Shown in pieces: positions 16,769-26,138 of a DNA stretch of 64,000 bases (position 1 is the first letter of the stretch; each line of letters opens with the position of its first letter). The position numbers and the translations under genes were made by a program. The notes below the pieces were generated by a model. The model searched no databases, had not been told where the DNA came from, and saw only the letters and a program-made list of their open reading frames with translations. Source of the DNA: an uncultured Olleya sp. (GTDB taxonomy: Bacteria; Bacteroidota; Bacteroidia; Flavobacteriales; Flavobacteriaceae); assembly GCA_947503885.1 (NCBI GenBank), contig CANNFD010000010.1:35941-99940 (forward strand), in the 5' to 3' direction.

Positions 16769-17908
16769 ATGAAATCAGTATATTTTGATAGCGCTGCAAC
16801 AACGCAGTTAAGACCAGAAGTTATAGATAAAATGACGCAAGTCATGCACGAATGTTATGGAAACGCCTCTTCAACACATAGTTTTGGACGCTCATCTAAA
16901 TCTATGATAGAGCAAGCCAGAAAAACAGTTGCTAAATATTTAAACGTATCTGCATCTGAGATTATATTTACTTCAGGAGGTACAGAAGCTGATAATTTAG
17001 CTTTACTGAGTGCTGTTAGAGATTTAGGAGTTAAAAAAATAATTACTTCAAGAATAGAGCATCATGCGGTATTATATACCGTCCAACAATTAGAACGCGA
17101 ATATGGTATTAGTGTTGTTTATGTTGATTTAGATGACAAAGGACATGTAGATTATAACCATTTAGAGCAATTATTACAATCTTCAAAAAAGACTTTAGTA
17201 AGCTTAATGCATGTTAATAACGAAGTTGGTAATATTTTAGATATCAAACGTGTTGGTGATTTGTGTAAAGCTAATAATGCTTTATTCCACAGTGATACCG
17301 TACAATCTGTAGGTCACTATAATTTAGACTTACAAGAAGTTAAGTTAGACTTTTTGGCAGTTAGTGCTCATAAATTTCATGGACCAAAAGGTGTGGGATT
17401 TGCTTTTGTTAGAAAAAATACAGGAATTAAACCATTAATTTTTGGAGGAGAACAAGAGCGTGGTTATAGAGCAGGTACTGAAGCAGTACATAATATTGTT
17501 GGACTTGAGGAAGCTTTAAAACTATCTTATGATAATTTAGAAACTGAAAGAGCTTACATTATTGATTTAAAAAAATATTTTATAAAACAGTTACAATCAA
17601 ATTTTTCTGATGTTAGTTTTAATGGTAGCTGTTCTGATTTTGAAAACAGTACATACACCGTTTTAAATGTATGTTTACCAATAGCACCAGAAAAAGGTCC
17701 AATATTATTGTTTCAATTAGATTTAAAAGGTATTGCTTGTTCTAAAGGAAGTGCTTGCCAAAGTGGAAGTGCTAAAGGGAGTCATGTTTTGTCTCAAATT
17801 TTATGTTACGAGGACATGCAAAAACCATCTTTAAGATTTTCATTTAGTAAATACAATACCAAAGAAGAGATTGATTATGTTATTGAGGTGTTAAAAGAGT
17901 TTATTTAA
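16769..17908 (+). CDS. Cysteine desulfurase family protein (NifS/IscS-like)
   Basis: 379 residues, class V PLP aminotransferase. It starts MKSVYFDSAATTQLRPEV. Key residues: GGTEADNLAL, HVNNEVGN, SAHKFHGPKG with the PLP Lys202, and the active-site Cys330 in GSACQSGSAKGSHVL. It removes sulfur from cysteine as a persulfide for Fe-S clusters, thio-tRNA or other acceptors. It stands alone, without iscU or suf genes nearby, so it may serve tRNA thiolation or a housekeeping role. Confidence 0.9.
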   Translation: MKSVYFDSAATTQLRPEVIDKMTQVMHECYGNASSTHSFGRSSKSMIEQARKTVAKYLNVSASEIIFTSGGTEADNLALLSAVRDLGVKKIITSRIEHHAVLYTVQQLEREYGISVVYVDLDDKGHVDYNHLEQLLQSSKKTLVSLMHVNNEVGNILDIKRVGDLCKANNALFHSDTVQSVGHYNLDLQEVKLDFLAVSAHKFHGPKGVGFAFVRKNTGIKPLIFGGEQERGYRAGTEAVHNIVGLEEALKLSYDNLETERAYIIDLKKYFIKQLQSNFSDVSFNGSCSDFENSTYTVLNVCLPIAPEKGPILLFQLDLKGIACSKGSACQSGSAKGSHVLSQILCYEDMQKPSLRFSFSKYNTKEEIDYVIEVLKEFI

Positions 17909-17946
17909 GTTTTTTTATATTGTATTTTCACATTTCATAAAAACAT

Positions 17947-18729
17947 TTGCTAAACTATACTACATACTTAAACCCTCAAGCTACCCAATGGGTAACTTTT
18001 GTTCATGGAGCAGGAGGGAGCAGCTCTATTTGGTATAAGCAAATCAGAGATTTTCAAGCCCATTTTAATATACTTGTATTAGATTTACGTGGTCACGGAA
18101 ATAGTAAGCCTAAATTAAAAGATACTTTTAGTACTAAATATACCTTTGACTCTATTACCAACGATATTGTTGATGTGATTAATTATTTAAAAATTGAAAC
18201 TTCGCATTTTGTTGGAATTTCTTTAGGAACTATTTTAATAAGAAACTTAGCCGAAAAACACCCAAATCGCGTAAAAAGCATGATTATGGGTGGCGCAATA
18301 ATGAAATTAGATATAAGATCTCAAATCCTTATGAAGGTTGGCGTTACTTTTAAAAGCATAGTGCCTTACATGTATCTTTATCGTCTTTTTGCTTTTATAA
18401 TAATGCCTAGAAAAAACCACAAAAAGTCACGTGTCCTTTTTGTTAATGAAGCAAAAAAACTATATCAAAAAGAGTTTGTACGCTGGTTTAAATTAACCTC
18501 TGAGTTAAATCCTTTATTACGTTTTTTTAGAACAAAGGATATTAAAATACCAACACTTTATGTTATGGGCGCAGAGGACCACTTGTTTTTACCTTCAATA
18601 AAAAACATTGTTAATGCGCATACTACTGCAATATTATATGTTGTAGAAAAATGTGGACATGTGGTTAATGTAGAGCAGTCAAAGTTATTTAATACCACAA
18701 GTATTAATTTTATTAATACACAACGCTAA
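17947..18729 (+). CDS. Alpha/beta hydrolase
   Basis: 260 residues starting at a TTG; no ATG occurs before the conserved core, which begins VTFVHGAGGSSSIWYKQ (oxyanion hole). The nucleophile elbow is HFVGISLGT (GxSxG), with LDLRGHG before it. Late Asp and His of the triad are in YVMGAEDHLFLP and VEKCGHVVNVE. The substrate is unknown; such proteins include esterases and lipid hydrolases. It lies 38 bases after the desulfurase gene, so may be co-transcribed. Confidence 0.82.
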   Translation: MLNYTTYLNPQATQWVTFVHGAGGSSSIWYKQIRDFQAHFNILVLDLRGHGNSKPKLKDTFSTKYTFDSITNDIVDVINYLKIETSHFVGISLGTILIRNLAEKHPNRVKSMIMGGAIMKLDIRSQILMKVGVTFKSIVPYMYLYRLFAFIIMPRKNHKKSRVLFVNEAKKLYQKEFVRWFKLTSELNPLLRFFRTKDIKIPTLYVMGAEDHLFLPSIKNIVNAHTTAILYVVEKCGHVVNVEQSKLFNTTSINFINTQR

Positions 18730-18897
18730 TTATTTTTTTAATAGCTCTATCTTATCTAAGATAGCTTGTGCTTCTACTTGTTTTTCATCGCTTTTGCTTC
18801 TGTTAGTTGTTGACAATTTAAAAGAGTCTTCTAACAATTTTTTGTATTGTTCTTGAAGTTTATCTAATTCGCTTTTCTTTTTAAATAATCCAAACAT
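18730..18897 (-). CDS. Lacal_2735 family small protein
   Basis: 55 residues, too short for many gene callers. It starts MFGLFKKKSELDKLQEQYKKL and ends in a helix rich in Glu/Lys, ending with EAQAILDKIELLKK. I recognise this pattern as the Lacal_2735 small-protein family of flavobacteria. The sequence predicts an amphipathic, probably coiled-coil helix. The stop lies directly next to that of the convergent hydrolase. A perfect TATCTTTG box six bases or so after the expected transcription start supports it as a real, separately transcribed gene. Function unknown. Confidence 0.8.
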   Translation of the reverse strand: MFGLFKKKSELDKLQEQYKKLLEDSFKLSTTNRSKSDEKQVEAQAILDKIELLKK

Positions 18898-18909
18898 AAC
18901 TTTTTATTT

Positions 18910-18917
18910 CAAAGATA
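18910..18917 (-). promoter_or_regulatory. -7 promoter box of the Lacal_2735 gene
   Basis: TATCTTTG on the minus strand is an exact consensus match 12 bases before the ATG at 18897, leaving a leader of only about six bases. Confidence 0.55.
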
Positions 18918-18963
18918 AAGGTTGCTATGGATTGCTTTTAATAAGGTTTTGTTAATTTTAATT

Positions 18964-19164
18964 TCACCCAAAAAGCAAGCTGTACATATAGCGTCCTGGC
19001 ATAAAGGTAAAAGCTCCAGCAATAAGTATAGCACCAACATATAAACCTATCATTTTAAATTTATGTGCTTTAATATTCCCTTTTTTAATAGCAAAATAGG
19101 CAGTAGGTACTGTATAAATAGTTAATACGCTAAATAAGTGTATCCAACCAAAATGTTTAAGTAC
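18964..19164 (-). pseudogene. DUF2306 membrane protein, 5'-truncated remnant
   Basis: The 66-codon open frame has no start codon at its upstream end, where an in-frame TAA sits. It translates as the C-terminal part of a DUF2306 protein: FGWIHLFSVLTIYTVP, KKGNIKAHKFKMIGLYVG, AGAFTFMPGRY and a terminal SLLFG. Two membrane helices remain of the usual four or more. The only internal ATG would give about 28 residues. It ends where an operon of unrecognised exported proteins begins, so the 5' part was probably lost when that block arrived or was rearranged. Confidence 0.7.
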
Positions 19165-19200
19165 TTAATTGTTGTTTTATTAGGTTAAACTGTAAATTAA

Positions 19201-20886
19201 CTATTTAAAACTAATACTATCTAGCATTAACAAAGCATCTGCTTTGTGTTTTTTAAAGCTATTATTTAAAGCCGAATATTTGTAATGATAATAATTTTCG
19301 TTGTTTTTAAAAAATACTTCAATGACTTGATGTGTTTCTGTTTCATACTCATGTAAATAAGCAGACCCTAAATGATTATTTGTTTCTTTTAAGGTCGCTT
19401 TATAAATATTTACTTCACGCTTATATTCTTTAATTTGCTTACCGATAAAAGCCTTAAACGATATGGGTTTTGTATTTAATTTATATTGAAAAACAGACAC
19501 AATGGTTTTATAATGATTGTCATTTGGTTGTATTGGAGTATAACCAACATAACCATGATGAAACACCTCGAACCAGTCTTGAGGTTTTTTAATTGTAAAA
19601 TTTTGATTGGCTTTAAACCTATCAATTATGGATAGGTTAGAAGCGTCAGTTGTTTGATTACTGGTTTGACCAGATACTTCTTTTGCTGCATCAAATACCA
19701 TTTTTGGATTATATTCTCCGTAGTTAACTATATATCTACCATCGGATTTAATAATTACAAAACTACCATAAGGAATTTGGTATTTAAAAAACAGGTTTTT
19801 AAAAACAGAAGCGTCGTCTGGTATCCAATTTAGATTTTTTTTATTGCGATACTTTATGTTTTTAGAATTTTTATATACCCAAAACTGATTACAATCTATA
19901 ATTTGATTAAGTTGATTTTGATAATCAGGTTTATATATGTAGGCATTACTTTCTTTATTTAAATCTTTATAAGGTGCATTACCAGAGTTGTAGTTTATAA
20001 CAATATAGTCTTTAAAGGTGTTTTTAGTTTTTGATATTTTGTTTATGTAATTTTTAACAGAGTCCAATTGATGGTTTTTTAAAATACCATAGCGTTTTCT
20101 TGGATGTACCATTTTATAAAAGATACTATCGCTTTCAAAATTTAATTCAAAATTTCTAATGCTATTATTGCCATATTTTAAAAGGCTGTCAAATTTAGAA
20201 GGTTTTATCTTTTGTTTAAAGTCATAAGTGTAATGTTCTACTTTTTTAATGTCTTTTTTTATTTCTTCAGCAACTTCATAAACCATATCTTTATTATGCT
20301 CTCCATGTATTGATATGAAAGTACCATCCGATTTAATTATCACAAAACTTCCGTAGGGAATTTGGTATTTAAAAAACAGTTTTGTTATAAAACCAAGGTG
20401 GTCTTTGGTCCAAAGATTTTTATTGTCAAAATATTTAATATCTTCTTTTTCTTTATAAATAGAAAACTGATTACAATTTAATAGTTTATTGATTTTTTTG
20501 ATATATCCTTTATCAACGACATAACTTTTAGTGTTAGAATTAAACGCTTTATAAGGTTTGTTGCCAGAAAAGTAGTTAATTACGATATAGTCTTTATATG
20601 TGTTTTTTTTATTGGTTAGATAGTTTAAATACCCTTTTAAGGAATCTAAAACTATAGAATCTATTACATCAAATTGTTTTCTAGGATGAAACATTTTAAT
20701 AACACTACTATCATTTTTTTTAATTTCAACAACATGCTGAGATGTGTCATAGTTAGAAAATATTTTTTCAAATTCCTCTTTAGATATTTCTTGATCTAAA
20801 TTAAAAGTATAGTAATTTGTTTTTTTATCCTGAGCTAAACTGTAATTAGAAATTAGTATTGTTAAGAATAGTAATACGGTTTTCAT
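19201..20886 (-). CDS. Exported protein of unknown function with internal domain duplication
   Basis: 561 residues with a signal peptide (ends NYSLAQ). Two copies of a domain of about 190 residues (about 25-220 and 225-405) share the landmarks HPRK, KDYIVINY-SGN-PYK, CNQF and LFFKYQIPYGSFVIIKSDG. The C-terminal 150 residues form a different domain beginning with TIKKPQDWFEVFHHGYVGY and resembling PsbP/MOG1-like folds in outline. I do not recognise the family. Likely periplasmic or surface attached. Last gene of a four-gene unit with M23, TonB receptor and the 299-residue protein, 11 bases after the latter. Confidence 0.7.
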   Translation of the reverse strand: MKTVLLFLTILISNYSLAQDKKTNYYTFNLDQEISKEEFEKIFSNYDTSQHVVEIKKNDSSVIKMFHPRKQFDVIDSIVLDSLKGYLNYLTNKKNTYKDYIVINYFSGNKPYKAFNSNTKSYVVDKGYIKKINKLLNCNQFSIYKEKEDIKYFDNKNLWTKDHLGFITKLFFKYQIPYGSFVIIKSDGTFISIHGEHNKDMVYEVAEEIKKDIKKVEHYTYDFKQKIKPSKFDSLLKYGNNSIRNFELNFESDSIFYKMVHPRKRYGILKNHQLDSVKNYINKISKTKNTFKDYIVINYNSGNAPYKDLNKESNAYIYKPDYQNQLNQIIDCNQFWVYKNSKNIKYRNKKNLNWIPDDASVFKNLFFKYQIPYGSFVIIKSDGRYIVNYGEYNPKMVFDAAKEVSGQTSNQTTDASNLSIIDRFKANQNFTIKKPQDWFEVFHHGYVGYTPIQPNDNHYKTIVSVFQYKLNTKPISFKAFIGKQIKEYKREVNIYKATLKETNNHLGSAYLHEYETETHQVIEVFFKNNENYYHYKYSALNNSFKKHKADALLMLDSISFK

Positions 20887-20897
20887 GGTATTTGATT

Positions 20898-21797
20898 TTA
20901 ATTTCTTTTTAAAATAGTTTCACTCTCTTCTTTTAAAACAAACGTTTCACCATTAAATTTAAATAGGCATTTACATTTTTTTTCTAAGATAATATCATCC
21001 ACTATATTCTTAGTGTTCGCTTTATTATTGTTTTCGCAAAAACAGTCAGGACCACTTAAATCGTCCGTTTGGTAATTTATAGTTATGGTTTTATTACTAT
21101 CGTTATAGTCTAATATTGTATCGTAGGACCTAGAATCTGTTGCGTAACTAAAATCTACTTTAAATGCATTATCGTTATGATGAATTAAAAGTATATAGTT
21201 ATAAAAACACATACCACAAGTTTTGACACTGCCCTGCAATAAATATTTTACCTTAGTGGAAGTGTTTAGTGTCTTTATGCTATCATATCCATCTGGATGA
21301 AAAAGGCTACCATCACCTTCATCTATATAAGTTTCGTACACTTTTTGGTACTTAGTGTTTTCTTTATAATAAATAACAGATATTCTTGATTGATAAGAGC
21401 CTCCAGATTTAGCATATAACACTAAGTTGTGAAGCTTGTCGTCATCACTTTTATGATAACTAATCACATCATATAATTTGTCTGTTAAATCAAAGTCCTC
21501 TGTAGATTTTAAAATAAAAATAACATTTATTAAGGTTATGATTTTATGCTGAATGGTTTCAATAGCAGCATAGGCTTGTAAAGAGTCATTTATAACATCA
21601 TCTGTGTTTTTAAAAGATGTGATGTCTGATTTTGACAGTTTTAAATCTTTAAAAGAATATAAATCACCATAAGGCGTCAGGGTTTCGTAAATTTTTAGTT
21701 GTTCATTTAATTGGTCAATTGTTTGTTGTGCTAATTTGTTTTGGGACACACAAAAGATGCTATAAAAACTAATTAATATTGTGAAGCAACCTTTCAT
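20898..21797 (-). CDS. Exported protein of unknown function
   Basis: 299 residues with a signal peptide (FCVSQ). The mature part is mixed helix and strand, with several cysteines late in the chain (KTCGMCFYNY, GPDCFCENN, EKKCKCLF) that could form disulfides. No family is recognised. Its start lies one base after the TonB receptor stop, so it is almost surely co-translated with it. It might bind the ligand of the receptor or help assemble it, but this is inferred only from position. Confidence 0.65.
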   Translation of the reverse strand: MKGCFTILISFYSIFCVSQNKLAQQTIDQLNEQLKIYETLTPYGDLYSFKDLKLSKSDITSFKNTDDVINDSLQAYAAIETIQHKIITLINVIFILKSTEDFDLTDKLYDVISYHKSDDDKLHNLVLYAKSGGSYQSRISVIYYKENTKYQKVYETYIDEGDGSLFHPDGYDSIKTLNTSTKVKYLLQGSVKTCGMCFYNYILLIHHNDNAFKVDFSYATDSRSYDTILDYNDSNKTITINYQTDDLSGPDCFCENNNKANTKNIVDDIILEKKCKCLFKFNGETFVLKEESETILKRN

Positions 21798-21798
21798 T

Positions 21799-24264
21799 TT
21801 AAAAACGCATCGTGGTTCTTACATTAAATACTCTAGGAGTTAAATAGTTAGGTATTGCATATTGTCGTTTGCTATAAACGTCTCTTACCCAAGTATTAGT
21901 AATTGAGTTTTGTACATTAAAGATGTTAAATATCTCAAAACCAAAAGACAACTCTTTAAAGGCTTTTTTCCAACCACTATCAAACCGCTTGTCTTTATCT
22001 ACTAACACAAACTGAAATCCAATATCAGCACGTTTATAATCTGGTAATCTATTTTGAAACACATAAGGATCCGCATAACTTGGTGATCCGCCTGGTAAAC
22101 CTGTATTGTAAACTAAGTTTAAATACATTTTCATGCTAGGAATGTTTGGGACATAATCCTGAAACAAAGCTGCAAATTTTAAACGTTGGTCTGTTGGGCG
22201 TGCTATATAACCTCTATCATTAATATTTTCTTCTGTTTTAAGGTATCCAAAACTAAACCAGCTTTCTGTACCAGGTACAAACTCTCCATTTAAACGTAAA
22301 TCTAAACCATAAGCATAGGCTTGAGCATTATTAGAAGCACGATATCTTATACGCACGTTTTCTAATGTATAAGGATTAACATCTGTAAGTTTTTTATAGT
22401 AGGCTTCACTAGTTAATTTAAAAGGTCTGTCCCACATTTTAAAACTATAATCGTTACCCAAAACTAAATGGATAGATTTTTGTGCTTTTACATTTGGTTG
22501 TACAACACCATTTTGATCACGCAACTCTCTGTAAAAAGGGGGTTGGTAATATACACCACCACTTAATCTAAATAGCATGTCTTTATCCCAATTTGGTTTG
22601 ATTGCAAATTGTGCACGAGGACTAAATACAGATTGTGACTTTTCTGCATTTGTAGCTTGGTCATTTACTGTCCAACTATGACTTCTAACACCAGCATTAT
22701 ACCAAACATCGTGGTCACCAATAGTTGATCGTTTACTCCACTGTAAATAGGCTTGTAATCGGCTAATTTGTGTATTATTTTTAGCTCTAACATTTTGATA
22801 AGCTTCTAATGGACCTTCATAAGGTGTGTATGGTTGGTCGTTAAAGGCATCTGAGCTTGGAGGATTGATAGAAAATCCAGCTGAGTCAATGACTTCCCAT
22901 TCAATTAATCGGTCTCTTATATCTTCGTTTGTGTATTTAACAGAGAATTTATATTCGTTTTCATTTTTTCTGTAAGTTCCTTTAGCTTCAACATTGGTAA
23001 TTAATGCGTCTAAATCGTTACGTCCATGATTAAGTTGACTTCCAATTCTTTCAGCAAATTCTACTTCACCTAAATTTTCATCACCTATATTACTATTTAC
23101 TTCACCTAAAGCATATTGTGCTAAGATGTCAAAATATTCTTCTTCAGTGGTATGATAAGTAGAGGTAACTAAAGCTAGAGATAAATCGTCATTAACATCA
23201 TAATTAGCACTTAAAGCACCAAAAAGTGTTTGATATCTGTCTTTTTCTTGTCCTTGATATTGAACAATTAAAGCCAATGGATTATCTAAAGTCCCAAAGT
23301 TTGTTTGACGTGTTAATGGCACGTAATTGTATTTATTAAGCGATGCGTTTCCTAAAAAGCTAACTTCTAATTTATCAGTAAATTGATAAGTTAAATAACT
23401 TTGTACATCTGCAAACGTTGGTTTAAAATTGGTTTCGGTTTCTTTTGCATTAACTAACAGGCTGTTATCTCTGTAACGTAAACCCACAATCCCTGTAAAT
23501 TTTGAATCTTTACTAATGGTTTCAATAGCTACACTTGCACCTAATAAACTGGCATCGATAGCAACACCGTCTTCAAAGGGTTTGCGGTAGGTGATGTCTA
23601 AAACTGATGATAATTTATCTCCATATTTAGCTTGAAATCCACCTGCTGAGAAATCCACATTTTGTACCAAATCAGAATTAACAAAACTTAAACCTTCTTG
23701 TTGTCCGCTGCGGATTAAAAAAGGTCTATATACTTCAATACCGTTAACGTAAACTAGGTTTTCGTCGTAGTTACCACCTCTAACGGAATATTGTGTGCTT
23801 AACTCATTATTACTACTAACACCAGGAAGGGTTTTTAATAAGTTTTCTACTCCGGCTTGCGCACCAGGTATTTTTTTTAATGTTGCAGGATCTATATTAA
23901 CGATACCTTCTACATCTTTTCTTTTTTTACCACTAATAACTACAGTTTCAATTTGCTCTACGTTTTCTTTTAAAACAGGGTTAAACTGCAATGTTTCGCC
24001 ATTTTTTAAATTAAAAATAGCTGTAATGTTTTTGTAAGAAACATGAGAAAACACAACTTTTACATCGGTGTTGGCAGGAATTTTAATTTCAAAAAAACCA
24101 TTTTGGTTAGTTTGTGTTCCTGTGTTATTACTTTTGATATTTACAGCTTCGACAGGTTGGTTAAATTCGTTTAAAATAACACCTTTTATAGTTCCTGTTT
24201 GTGCTAAACAAAACAGAGGGAATAAAAAGGCTATAAGTTTTATGGTGTAGTTAGGTTTATCCAA
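21799..24264 (-). CDS. TonB-dependent receptor with carboxypeptidase-regulatory-like domain
   Basis: 821 residues. Signal peptide (FCLAQ), then a CarboxypepD_reg-like domain (TIKGVILNEFNQPVEAVNI, residues about 24-105), the plug (KIPGAQAGVENLLKTLPGVSSNNELSTQYSVRGG about 130-165; GFQAKYGDKLSSVLDI) and a long barrel ending in an aromatic residue (NVRTTMRF). It imports a ligand across the outer membrane using TonB energy. No SusD partner is present, so a polysaccharide role is not indicated. It starts 11 bases after the M23 gene. Confidence 0.88.
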   Translation of the reverse strand: MDKPNYTIKLIAFLFPLFCLAQTGTIKGVILNEFNQPVEAVNIKSNNTGTQTNQNGFFEIKIPANTDVKVVFSHVSYKNITAIFNLKNGETLQFNPVLKENVEQIETVVISGKKRKDVEGIVNIDPATLKKIPGAQAGVENLLKTLPGVSSNNELSTQYSVRGGNYDENLVYVNGIEVYRPFLIRSGQQEGLSFVNSDLVQNVDFSAGGFQAKYGDKLSSVLDITYRKPFEDGVAIDASLLGASVAIETISKDSKFTGIVGLRYRDNSLLVNAKETETNFKPTFADVQSYLTYQFTDKLEVSFLGNASLNKYNYVPLTRQTNFGTLDNPLALIVQYQGQEKDRYQTLFGALSANYDVNDDLSLALVTSTYHTTEEEYFDILAQYALGEVNSNIGDENLGEVEFAERIGSQLNHGRNDLDALITNVEAKGTYRKNENEYKFSVKYTNEDIRDRLIEWEVIDSAGFSINPPSSDAFNDQPYTPYEGPLEAYQNVRAKNNTQISRLQAYLQWSKRSTIGDHDVWYNAGVRSHSWTVNDQATNAEKSQSVFSPRAQFAIKPNWDKDMLFRLSGGVYYQPPFYRELRDQNGVVQPNVKAQKSIHLVLGNDYSFKMWDRPFKLTSEAYYKKLTDVNPYTLENVRIRYRASNNAQAYAYGLDLRLNGEFVPGTESWFSFGYLKTEENINDRGYIARPTDQRLKFAALFQDYVPNIPSMKMYLNLVYNTGLPGGSPSYADPYVFQNRLPDYKRADIGFQFVLVDKDKRFDSGWKKAFKELSFGFEIFNIFNVQNSITNTWVRDVYSKRQYAIPNYLTPRVFNVRTTMRF

Positions 24265-24275
24265 TTGGTTTTGAT

Positions 24276-25964
24276 TTATTTTCTAAAAAAACTTGCTTCA
24301 AATGTAGTGCTATTTCCTACATTATCTGTAACAATAATTTTTAAATTGTTTTTAGTATCTGTAACGACTTTATCATTAAAATCGTATATCAATGTCTTCT
24401 TTTTATAATCGTATTCCATTAGGATCCATTGGTCATTTATGGTTGCTCTATAATTAGAGATGCCCGTATCTTTGTCGTCAATTTTAACTTTTAAATAGCG
24501 ATATTTACTTAACCATTGCCCATCCTTAAAATTAAGCGGAGTTATGGTTGGGTTGATAGTATCTCTAGCTAAACAATAGGTACCTAAGTTTTTAGTTCTA
24601 GTAAATAATGTGTGTTCTTTTCTTTTAGTATTGGAGTAGCTTAAAAAATCATTCCACCCAACTAAGCGCGCTATGTAAACTTGTTTTAAGTCTTCTGGGT
24701 TATAACTACTAACATCATATGAGACGGTAAAGTATTTTTTTCTAGCAATATTGTTTTCATGTAATTTTAAAGTGTCACCGCTAACTTTAAAGTCTAAGAA
24801 AAAATCATCGTAAAAGGTTTCTTTAGGAAACTCAACTTTAATATTTTTTTCCTCAAAGGTCATAGCCTCATTAGATTTTACATAATATGGAGATGTAAAA
24901 TCTTCTGTAATATCATTAGGTAATTTATCAACTCCTTTTATGTTAATATCTACGTTTGTTGTATTGCCTTCAAAATCTTTAATTTTTACTTTATAAACAT
25001 TAGAGATGGTGTCAAAAATTGTCAAATACCCTTCGTCAATCATAGTATCATACATACTTAAAGGGTTGTTAGTGTCCAAAAACAACTTTTGCAAACGTTC
25101 TTTATTATCGATATAATGTGTATAGTCAATTAATCTGTTTAGGTGCTTAGTTTCGTTAAACGAAAACTTTTTAAAATCTATTGTAAAGTTTTGCGCACCA
25201 TTATAAAAGGTTTCAATTTTATAAACCCCATTTTTATTTGCTGCTAAATCTTGTTGATCTATTGTGTTAATGGCAAAACCAATTTTACCATAAGCTGTTA
25301 AATCTTCAATCTTATAATCACCATTTTGTTGTGGAATAAGACGAAGCTTTTGTTTTAAGTTAGAGCCATTAACATGAGACTTTTCGTTAATAGGGTAAGC
25401 GTAAACACTTTTTACGATAGGCTTTTTTTTATCCTGAACTTTAAAACCAAATAATAGAGGGTTTATTGGTCTTTCTTGATTATCTCTAATTTCAAAATGT
25501 AAATGTGGTCCACCAGAACCACCAGTATTACCAGAATAAGCAAAAATTTCTCCTTTAGTAACAAGTAAATCGTTAATATCCGGAAATAATTCTATTTCAA
25601 AACTTTCCTTCTCGTACTGCTGTTTTTTTACATAAGCTTCAACTTTATCAGAAAAACGTTGTAAGTGTCCATAAACCGTGACATAGCCATTTGGATGTGT
25701 TATATAAATGGCTTTTCCATATCCAAAATGCGATATTTTTATTCTACTAATATAACCACTAGCAGTCGCATAAATATTTAATCCTTCGCGTTGTTTAGTT
25801 TTTAAATCTAACCCAGAATGAAAATGATTATTTCTTAACTCGCCAAAAGTTCCTGATAATATTAACTCTGTATCTAAAGGGGATCTAAAATAATCTTGAG
25901 GGTAAATGCTTTGCGCTATTGATGTGGTGGTAAATAAAACGAGTAATAAAAGTGTGTGTCGCAT
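24276..25964 (-). CDS. M23 family metallopeptidase (peptidoglycan endopeptidase)
   Basis: 562 residues. Signal peptide (TTSIAQ) then a LytM domain within residues 25-180: GELRNNHFHSGLDLKTKQ (zinc His and Asp), YGHLQRF, and GGSGGPHLHFEIRD (HxH). The long C-terminal part is beta-rich and of unknown role. It cleaves peptidoglycan cross-links in the periplasm. A TATTTTAG box at 25981-25988 (seven of eight) precedes the ATG. First gene of the four-gene unit. Confidence 0.9.
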   Translation of the reverse strand: MRHTLLLLVLFTTTSIAQSIYPQDYFRSPLDTELILSGTFGELRNNHFHSGLDLKTKQREGLNIYATASGYISRIKISHFGYGKAIYITHPNGYVTVYGHLQRFSDKVEAYVKKQQYEKESFEIELFPDINDLLVTKGEIFAYSGNTGGSGGPHLHFEIRDNQERPINPLLFGFKVQDKKKPIVKSVYAYPINEKSHVNGSNLKQKLRLIPQQNGDYKIEDLTAYGKIGFAINTIDQQDLAANKNGVYKIETFYNGAQNFTIDFKKFSFNETKHLNRLIDYTHYIDNKERLQKLFLDTNNPLSMYDTMIDEGYLTIFDTISNVYKVKIKDFEGNTTNVDINIKGVDKLPNDITEDFTSPYYVKSNEAMTFEEKNIKVEFPKETFYDDFFLDFKVSGDTLKLHENNIARKKYFTVSYDVSSYNPEDLKQVYIARLVGWNDFLSYSNTKRKEHTLFTRTKNLGTYCLARDTINPTITPLNFKDGQWLSKYRYLKVKIDDKDTGISNYRATINDQWILMEYDYKKKTLIYDFNDKVVTDTKNNLKIIVTDNVGNSTTFEASFFRK

Positions 25965-26085
25965 AAATTAATGGTTACTGCTAAAATAGAAATAAGGTTT
26001 TAATAAACAAAGTAAAATCAAAGACTAAGCCATAATATTGATACAGAGCTAATTTAAAAAGTAATAAAAAATTATGAAAAATTAA

Positions 26086-26115
26086 TTGTAAAGTGTTAAG
26101 GTTTGATTAACTTTG
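26086..26115 (+). promoter_or_regulatory. Promoter of the coiled-coil/zapA operon
   Basis: TTG at 26086-26088 and TAACTTTG at 26108-26115 are 19 bases apart, the expected -33/-7 arrangement of Bacteroidota. The first ATG is at 26139. Confidence 0.75.
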
Positions 26116-26138
26116 TGAGATAAGTATAGTATTAGTTA

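Noticed and set aside
15700..16845. Longer start for the calcium-repeat lipoprotein
   Set aside because: The extra 63 residues run through the divergent promoter region, destroy the lipoprotein signal and have no homology; the ATG at 16656 is right behind an exact -7 box.
19201..21797. Toxin-immunity or defence system in the two exported unknown proteins
   Set aside because: Both have signal peptides and belong to a TonB receptor operon; no toxin, nuclease or immunity motif is visible.
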